Part shown: positions 59,117 through 64,000 of the stretch, piece after piece
Numbering within the stretch: position 1 is the first letter of the stretch
How the letters are laid out: every line of letters begins with the position of its first letter
Assembly: GCA_030019255.1 (NCBI GenBank)
Contig: JASEFK010000005.1
Span: 62,001-126,000 of the forward strand
Direction: 5' to 3'
Source of the DNA: Actinomycetota bacterium
GTDB lineage: Bacteria; Actinomycetota; Geothermincolia; Geothermincolales; RBG-13-55-18
DNA: 64,000 bases
Position numbers and translations under genes: made by a program
Notes under the pieces: model-generated
What the model was told of the DNA's origin: nothing
The model's input: only the letters and a program-made list of their open reading frames with translations
The model's database searches: none

Positions 59117-60448
59117 CTATCCCCCGCTCAGGATGGACTCCGCGGCGTCGATGCCGCTGCGCAAGGCCCCGTCCACGGAGGGCATGAAGAGGTATTCCCC
59201 GGCCAGGCGCAGGCCCTTAACCTCCCGGAGGCCCCTTTCCTTGAGCTCTTCCACAGCGCGGAGCATGCCCGGAGGGGAGAGGCACACCGCTTCCTCCCAG
59301 CGGTAGATCTCCGAAAAGAGCGGCTCCTTGGGCATGGAAGGGATGAAGCGGCGGATCTCCTCCGCCAGGAGGGAGAAGACCTCCCCGTCGGGGCGGGAGT
59401 TCAGCTCGCGGGCGTGCTTACCGTAGGTGAAGCAGTGCACCATCCCGGCCCCGGGCGGGGCATAGAGCGGGGATTTTATGGAGTTGTCGGTGAAGCCGGC
59501 CAGGGGGGACATGGCCCGCCGGGGGAGTCCCACGGCATACCATCCCTCGGGAAGAAGGCGTTCCCGCAGCCCGAACATCACGTGGCAGCACGCGCTGTAG
59601 CGCACCCGCCGCAGGACGCTCCGCATCCCCTCCGGGAGGTCGGGCATGAGGCGGAGGGCGGTGCCGGCGGTGGTGGCACAGACGACGGCGTTGGCGTCCA
59701 GGAAACCCTCCCCGGTCTCCACGCCCTTTACCTTCCGGCCCTCCAGCACGATGCGGCGCGCCGGGGTGGAAAGCATCACCCGGTCCCGGCATTCCCGGTA
59801 GAGGGCCTCGGCCAGGGTCCCGATGCCGCCCTTCAGGGTGTACAGGCCGTGCAGGGCGTACCAGGCCAGGGCCAACCCGTACCCGGCGCCTATCTCCTCC
59901 GGCTCGCCCAGGGTCAGGCAGGAGGCCAGCGGCTGGAAGAAATATTCCAGGGCCTCCTCTCCTCCCCGGCGCAGCGCCAGCTCGGCCAGGCTTTCCCCGT
60001 CCAGGTCCAAGGCGCCGCGGTAGTCGATGAAGTGCAGGTCGCGGCGCCTGCGGAAGAGAAGGGGCATGATGCGGGCCATCTGCAGCATTCCTCGGGGACC
60101 GAAGAGGCGGAAGCGCAGGAGGTCCCGCCGGTCCTTCCACAGGAGCCGGGGGTCCAGGCCGGCGGTCAGGGGGTTGAGTTTCCCCTCCCTCCAGATGGCT
60201 ACCTTGAAGGGGAAGGTAACGATGTCCCCCTCCAGTCCCAGGCGCCGGCAGAGGTCGAAGGTGGTGTCGTAAAAACGGAAGAAAAACTGCGCGCCCAGAT
60301 CGAGCACGTAGCCGTCCCTCCTGGCTCCCGCCAGGCGTCCTCCCGGCGATGAGGAGGCCTCCAGAGCCGTGACCTCCACCCCGCCGCGGTGGAGGGTATA
60401 GGTGGCGGCCAGCCCCGCGGTTCCCGCTCCCACCACGATGACCTTCAT
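59117..60448 (-). CDS. FAD-dependent amine-oxidase-family protein (protoporphyrinogen-oxidase/desaturase-like)
   Basis: 443 residues from ATG 60448 (AAGGGGAAGGG upstream). The FAD motif VIVVGAGTAGLAATYTLHRGG is at residues 3-23, with E-A-S at the end of beta-2 and GGRLAGARRDG after it. The C-terminal motif is LRLAGEYLFMPSVDGALRSGIDAA. YTLKGGIGTLAEAL near 220 is as in protoporphyrinogen oxidases and carotenoid isomerases. The substrate is not determinable. It stands alone. Confidence 0.85.
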   Translation of the reverse strand: MKVIVVGAGTAGLAATYTLHRGGVEVTALEASSSPGGRLAGARRDGYVLDLGAQFFFRFYDTTFDLCRRLGLEGDIVTFPFKVAIWREGKLNPLTAGLDPRLLWKDRRDLLRFRLFGPRGMLQMARIMPLLFRRRRDLHFIDYRGALDLDGESLAELALRRGGEEALEYFFQPLASCLTLGEPEEIGAGYGLALAWYALHGLYTLKGGIGTLAEALYRECRDRVMLSTPARRIVLEGRKVKGVETGEGFLDANAVVCATTAGTALRLMPDLPEGMRSVLRRVRYSACCHVMFGLRERLLPEGWYAVGLPRRAMSPLAGFTDNSIKSPLYAPPGAGMVHCFTYGKHARELNSRPDGEVFSLLAEEIRRFIPSMPKEPLFSEIYRWEEAVCLSPPGMLRAVEELKERGLREVKGLRLAGEYLFMPSVDGALRSGIDAAESILSGG

Positions 60449-61063
60449 TCCCTTCCCCCTTCCCGGTCTGCCCCTCCCAGGAAGCGGCGTCGCCCCGGCG
60501 CCCTTGTGCGGGCACCTGAGGGACGAGATGATTATAACCCCTGCCGTCCCGGGTGGATGACCGCCGTTTCGAAGCTTTGCCGCCTGCAAGAGGCAGGTAG
60601 CTCATCTTGCCAGGATGACGGGGTGGTCCGTCGATTTTTCAATTTCCAAACTGTCTGCTTGAACGATACGGCCTTTTTGAGGCCACCAAGAGGTAAGTGC
60701 ATGATCCGGAGCCCGGATGCAGCGGGTGAGAAGCGCCGTCCCTGCGCCCTCGACGAAGGAAGCAGGACCCGCGGCGCCAGGCTCGTCGAGCGCGAGGGTG
60801 GTGGGCGAAGGCCGGAATCCTGAAGACAGCGCGTTGTCTCGGTCAACCTCCCGGGGATCGGCATGGGAGGAGGGAGTCTTAACGGGTGGTGTGAAGGCGG
60901 TCGGCGGCCGCGGGTGGGCGGCCGCGGTGCGTGTTAGACTGGAAAGGAATGGATGCCGGGTTCCGGTCCCGGAAACGGGTTCCGGCCGGAGTTGGAAAAG
61001 GATGACCGGACGAGGACACGTCGACCATTGAAAGAGGTCCGCAGGGATAAGAGGCGTCGCGGC
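60449..61063. other. Divergent spacer between FAD enzyme and SulP transporter
   Basis: 615 bp. GCGGCCGCGG occurs twice near 60905-60930, followed by GTGTTAGACTGG (a -10-like TAGACT) at about 60930-60941 that may start the SulP transcript. No gene is supported. Confidence 0.4.
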
Positions 61064-62734
61064 ATGCGCTTCCGCCCCTGGTGGCTCGAGTACCGCCGGG
61101 AATGGCTGCCACACGACCTGGCGGCCGGGTTCGCCACCTGGCTTCTGGCCGTCCCCCTGGGGATGGCCTTCGCCGGCATCGCCGGGGTTCCCGTGCAGCA
61201 CGGGCTCTACGCCGTGTGCCTGTCCTCCCTCGGCTATGCCCTGCTGGGCACCTGTCTCCACCTGCACGTGGGGCCCACGGCCGCGGTGTCCGCCGTGTCC
61301 GCAGCGGTGGTGGCCGGCCCGGCGGGCGGCGACCCCCGGCGGTTCGTGGCCCTTTCCGTGCTCCTGGCCCTGGAGACGGGAGTCCTGCTGCTACTCGGCG
61401 GCGCCCTGCGAGCCGGTTTCGTGGCCAAGTTCCTTTCCCATCCCGTCCTGGAGGGATACGTGGCCGGGGCCGCTCTGTATATAGCCGTGGGACGCCTCCC
61501 CGCCATGTTCGGACTGGATCCCCGTGGTGGCAACTTTTTCCAGGAAGTGGCCAATGTCCTGGGACGGGCCGGTTCCTGGTCCTTCGCCGCCCTGGCGGTG
61601 GGGGTGGGCTGTCTCGTGCTTCTCTTCACCGTGGACCGCGCGGCGCCGCGATTCCCCGCGGTCCTGGCCGTGGTGGCCCTGGCGATGTTGGCTTCCCGCG
61701 CTTTTCACCTTCCGGACCGCGGGGTGGCGGTGGTGGGCGCGGTTCCGGGAGGACTTCGCCTGCTTTCCCTTTCGGGCCTGGAAGTGCGGGACGCAACGAC
61801 CCTCCTGCCCGGAGCCCTGGCCCTGGCGGCCCTGGCCTTCGCCGACTCCCTGGCCCTGGCCCGCGCATGCGCCATCCGGCACGGCTATCGCCTGGACCCC
61901 AACCGGGAGATGGTGGCCCTGGGGGCGGCCAATCTGGCCTCCGGTCTCCTCTCTGGCATCGCCGTGGACGCCAGTTACTCGCGCACCGCCGCAGGGGAGG
62001 CGGCTGGAGGCAGGACGCCGCTTGCCTCCATCGTCTGTTCCCTGCTCACCCTTCTCACCATGCTCCTTTTCACCGGCCTCTTCCGGTACATACCCCATGC
62101 TGCCCTGTCCGCGGTAGTGATCTTCGCCGTCCTCCGCTTGGTGCGCCCAGGCGAGATGCTCCGCCTGCGCAGGGTCAGCGGGTCCGATTTCGCCCTCGCA
62201 CTGGGCTCGCTCTTCGGCGTGCTCCTCTTCGGGGTGCTCACGGGAATCGGGGTAGGCGTCCTCCTCTCCCTGGCCGGGGTGATGGCGCGGGTGAGCCGTC
62301 CCCACACCGCGGTCCTGGGTGTGGACGAGAGCGGAGAGAGGCACGGCGACCTCAGGGAGGACAGGGGCTTCCGTCCTTATTCTCCCTACCTGGTCATCTA
62401 CCGCTTCGACGGCCCCATCATCTTCGCCAACGTGGACCTGCTGGTGGAGGAGGTGCTCGAGCTGGTGGAGGGATCCAGGCCCCGGCCGCTGGTGGTGGTC
62501 CTGGACTGCGAGATGGTGTTCGACATGGACACCACGGCGGCCCGGGAGCTGAGGAGGCTCCTGGGCAAGCTCAGGGAGGGGGGCACGGAACTCTACCTGG
62601 CCCGGGTGCACGCCCCCCTGCGGGGTTTCCTGGAACGGGAGGGCCTGGAGGTCGAGCTGGGGCGGGAGAACCTCTTCCCAACCGTGCGCGACGCCGCCCG
62701 TGCCTTCCGGCGGCGCTACCCGGACCTTTCCTGA
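61064..62734 (+). CDS. SulP-family anion transporter with STAS domain
   Basis: 556 residues from ATG 61064; a TTG at 61028 is possible. The membrane part (about 20-400) has WLLAVPLGMAFAGIAGVPVQHGLYA and HLHVGPTAAVSAVSAAVV, the anion-site helices of the family, and about twelve to fourteen helices. The STAS domain (430-556) has the LVVVLDCEMVFDMDTTAAREL motif. It carries sulfate, bicarbonate or another anion. It converges on the TetR gene and overlaps it tail to tail by 19 bases. Confidence 0.92.
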   Translation: MRFRPWWLEYRREWLPHDLAAGFATWLLAVPLGMAFAGIAGVPVQHGLYAVCLSSLGYALLGTCLHLHVGPTAAVSAVSAAVVAGPAGGDPRRFVALSVLLALETGVLLLLGGALRAGFVAKFLSHPVLEGYVAGAALYIAVGRLPAMFGLDPRGGNFFQEVANVLGRAGSWSFAALAVGVGCLVLLFTVDRAAPRFPAVLAVVALAMLASRAFHLPDRGVAVVGAVPGGLRLLSLSGLEVRDATTLLPGALALAALAFADSLALARACAIRHGYRLDPNREMVALGAANLASGLLSGIAVDASYSRTAAGEAAGGRTPLASIVCSLLTLLTMLLFTGLFRYIPHAALSAVVIFAVLRLVRPGEMLRLRRVSGSDFALALGSLFGVLLFGVLTGIGVGVLLSLAGVMARVSRPHTAVLGVDESGERHGDLREDRGFRPYSPYLVIYRFDGPIIFANVDLLVEEVLELVEGSRPRPLVVVLDCEMVFDMDTTAARELRRLLGKLREGGTELYLARVHAPLRGFLEREGLEVELGRENLFPTVRDAARAFRRRYPDLS

Positions 62735-63363
62735 CGCAGGGTGTGAAAGATGATCACGCTCAGGTTGTGGACCAGCTTCTCCAGGTCGCAGTCCAGGCTG
62801 CCGTTCACCCACTGCACGGTGACGAATTCCATCATGGCCAGGATGATGCGGGAGACGATCTCCGGGTCGAGGTCCCGGCACAACCCCTTCTCCAGGTGCT
62901 CCCGCAGCTTGGCCTCCAGGATGCGGGCGAAGGGTAGGTTGAGCTCGTCCAGGTCGCGGCGGAATTCCTCGCTTTCCACGGAGGCCCTGATGACCAGGGG
63001 ATGGATGTGGGAATAACGCTGGAAGACCTCCATGACGCCCCGGATTATCCTCTCCACGTCCTGGAGGGTCTCCACGGCGATTCCTTCCAGGTGGTTTTCG
63101 CGGTACCAGTCGAAGGATTCCAGCTCGCTGACCATCTCGCGGAGCATGTGCCGCAGCAGGTCCTCCTTGTTGCGGAAGTAGAGCCAGAAGGTTCCGTGGC
63201 CGATGCCGGCGCGGGAGATGATGTCGGCCACCGCGGTTTTTTCGTAGCCCTTCTCGGAAAAAACCTCCCTCGCGGCCTCCAGGATGCGTTTCCTGGTCTC
63301 CGCGGACCGCTCCTGTACGAAACGCACTGCGCGCGCGTTTCCGCGTCCTGAATTCGCCTTCAA
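62716..63363 (-). CDS. TetR-family transcriptional regulator
   Basis: 215 residues from TTG 63363, preceded by GGAAAGGGG. The same frame is open further upstream but without start signals. The helix-turn-helix is KTAVADIISRAGIGHGTFWLYFRNKEDLL. Two TGAC/GTCA dyads lie in its promoter and suggest autoregulation. The last six codons lie inside the end of the SulP gene on the other strand. Confidence 0.9.
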   Translation of the reverse strand: MKANSGRGNARAVRFVQERSAETRKRILEAAREVFSEKGYEKTAVADIISRAGIGHGTFWLYFRNKEDLLRHMLREMVSELESFDWYRENHLEGIAVETLQDVERIIRGVMEVFQRYSHIHPLVIRASVESEEFRRDLDELNLPFARILEAKLREHLEKGLCRDLDPEIVSRIILAMMEFVTVQWVNGSLDCDLEKLVHNLSVIIFHTLRQERSG

Positions 63364-63381
63364 CGCGACCCCTTTCCGAGA

Positions 63382-63425
63382 TGACCGACAGTCACAATTT
63401 ACCAGCGGCGGTCCTTGACGGTCAA
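63382..63425 (-). promoter_or_regulatory. TetR gene promoter with two dyads
   Basis: On the minus strand TTGACC (-35, inside the palindrome TTGAC-G-GTCAA at 63415-63425), 18-base spacer and TAAATT (-10). A second dyad TGAC-CGACA-GTCA is at 63382-63394, just downstream of the -10. This is a classic layout for a repressor blocking its own promoter. Confidence 0.6.
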
Positions 63426-63528
63426 ACCGCCGGCGGGAAGCCCCCGTCCACCCCCCATTCATGTCGAGGGGGCCGGCCTGGCCGCTCTCCATTTGACCCG
63501 AAAGGGGCGGAAAGGTAGAATTTTTATC

Positions 63529-64000
63529 ATGAAAAATATGAATAATGAAAAGGATACCCAAGGTTCCCCTCCCGAGGAACCCTTCGTGAGGCTCATAGAG
63601 ACCGTATTCCTCTTCATCCGCACCTATTACCCGGAGTTCAACGAGGTGCTGGAGAGATACGGGTTGAACTATTCCCAGTACGTCGCCCTCCTCACCCTGT
63701 TCATGCACGGAAGCCTGGCCGAGGGGGAACTGGCGCGCATGCTACACCTCAACCCCTCGACCATGAGCCGCATGATCTATGCCCTGGAGGAAAGGGGCTG
63801 GGTCAGGTGTGTGCGGGACCCCTCCGACCGCCGCCGGGTGATGGTGAGCTTCACCCCGCGGGGGAAAAAGCGGATAGAGGGGATGATGAGGGAGCCCGCA
63901 AGGGTCCTGGTCCGCCTCACGAAAGATCTGAACGAGGAGGAGAGGAAGCGGGTATATGAGATGGTGGACTCCATCAATCGGGTGCTCTGGCTGTTCATCG
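63529..64000 (+). CDS. MarR-family transcriptional regulator (partial, cut by right edge)
   Basis: About 157 residues from ATG 63529 (a second in-frame ATG is at 63538; GGAAAGG lies upstream). The winged helix is LAEGELARMLHLNPSTMSRMIYALEERGWVRC with the wing DPSDRRRVMVSFTPRGKK. The protein is divergent from the TetR gene. MarR dimers usually repress drug, stress or aromatic-compound genes; the target is not visible here. Confidence 0.9.
   Translation, partial: MKNMNNEKDTQGSPPEEPFVRLIETVFLFIRTYYPEFNEVLERYGLNYSQYVALLTLFMHGSLAEGELARMLHLNPSTMSRMIYALEERGWVRCVRDPSDRRRVMVSFTPRGKKRIEGMMREPARVLVRLTKDLNEEERKRVYEMVDSINRVLWLFI

Overview
The window is high-GC DNA from what looks like an anaerobic actinobacterium of an uncultured, possibly thermophilic lineage. 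I suspect a Geothermincolia-like or related group, but this is inference from gene content. The signs are an actinobacterial-style T-box leader, an FHA protein beside a membrane-anchored Ser/Thr kinase, a remnant of the RCC1 / aromatic 'W-x-(L/A)-x-E-G-C-T' surface proteins common in those genomes, a corrinoid/folate methyltransferase, a sulfide-based (DUF39/NIL-ferredoxin) homocysteine route, and a candidate selenoprotein. No rRNA, tRNA or CRISPR array was found.

Layout. 1-9.5 kb: a copper P-type ATPase cut by the left edge, a SHOCT membrane protein, a methyl-THF:corrinoid-type methyltransferase and a hotdog thioesterase. A 2.1 kb segment follows, bounded by 37-bp inverted repeats; it holds a phosphoribosyltransferase and a decayed RCC1 gene. 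Next come a carotenoid-desaturase-like oxidoreductase with its TetR regulator, a divergent NAD-dependent epimerase and a DUF2007 protein. 9.6-12.4 kb: a nucleotidyltransferase pair and small membrane or secreted proteins. 12.4-18.6 kb: a MoxR ATPase / VWA / unknown-protein cassette, a creatinase/aminopeptidase-P-like protein and a universal stress protein. 19-24.2 kb: a large secreted lipoprotein hydrolase, then a T-box leader that appears to read tRNA-Met in front of the homocysteine-synthesis pair. 24.5-27 kb: FHA protein and Ser/Thr kinase.

27-57 kb is a large cell-surface polysaccharide locus. It contains dTDP-rhamnose genes, an LPATG surface protein of about nine SdrD-like modules, an O-antigen-ligase-like polymerase, a flippase, a Wzz/BY-kinase-like chain-length protein with a degenerate ATP site, a WbaP-type initiating transferase, five glycosyltransferases of GT4/GT2 type, a GT39-type transferase, sugar acyltransferases, methyltransferases and a lipid acyltransferase. 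Together these would start a lipid-linked sugar, extend, flip, polymerise and decorate it.

57-64 kb: a coiled-coil membrane protein, an FmdB-like zinc ribbon followed by a tiny membrane ORF whose in-frame TGA is followed by a SECIS-like hairpin, an FAD amine-oxidase-like enzyme, a SulP transporter convergent with a TetR regulator, and a MarR regulator cut by the right edge.

The points most worth following are the candidate selenoprotein (58689-58853), the Met T-box (about 22014-22252), the inverted repeats that supply the stop codons of two convergent genes, helically phased GTAA boxes (54714-54783), and diverged tandem duplications of about 76 bp near gene boundaries at four places.
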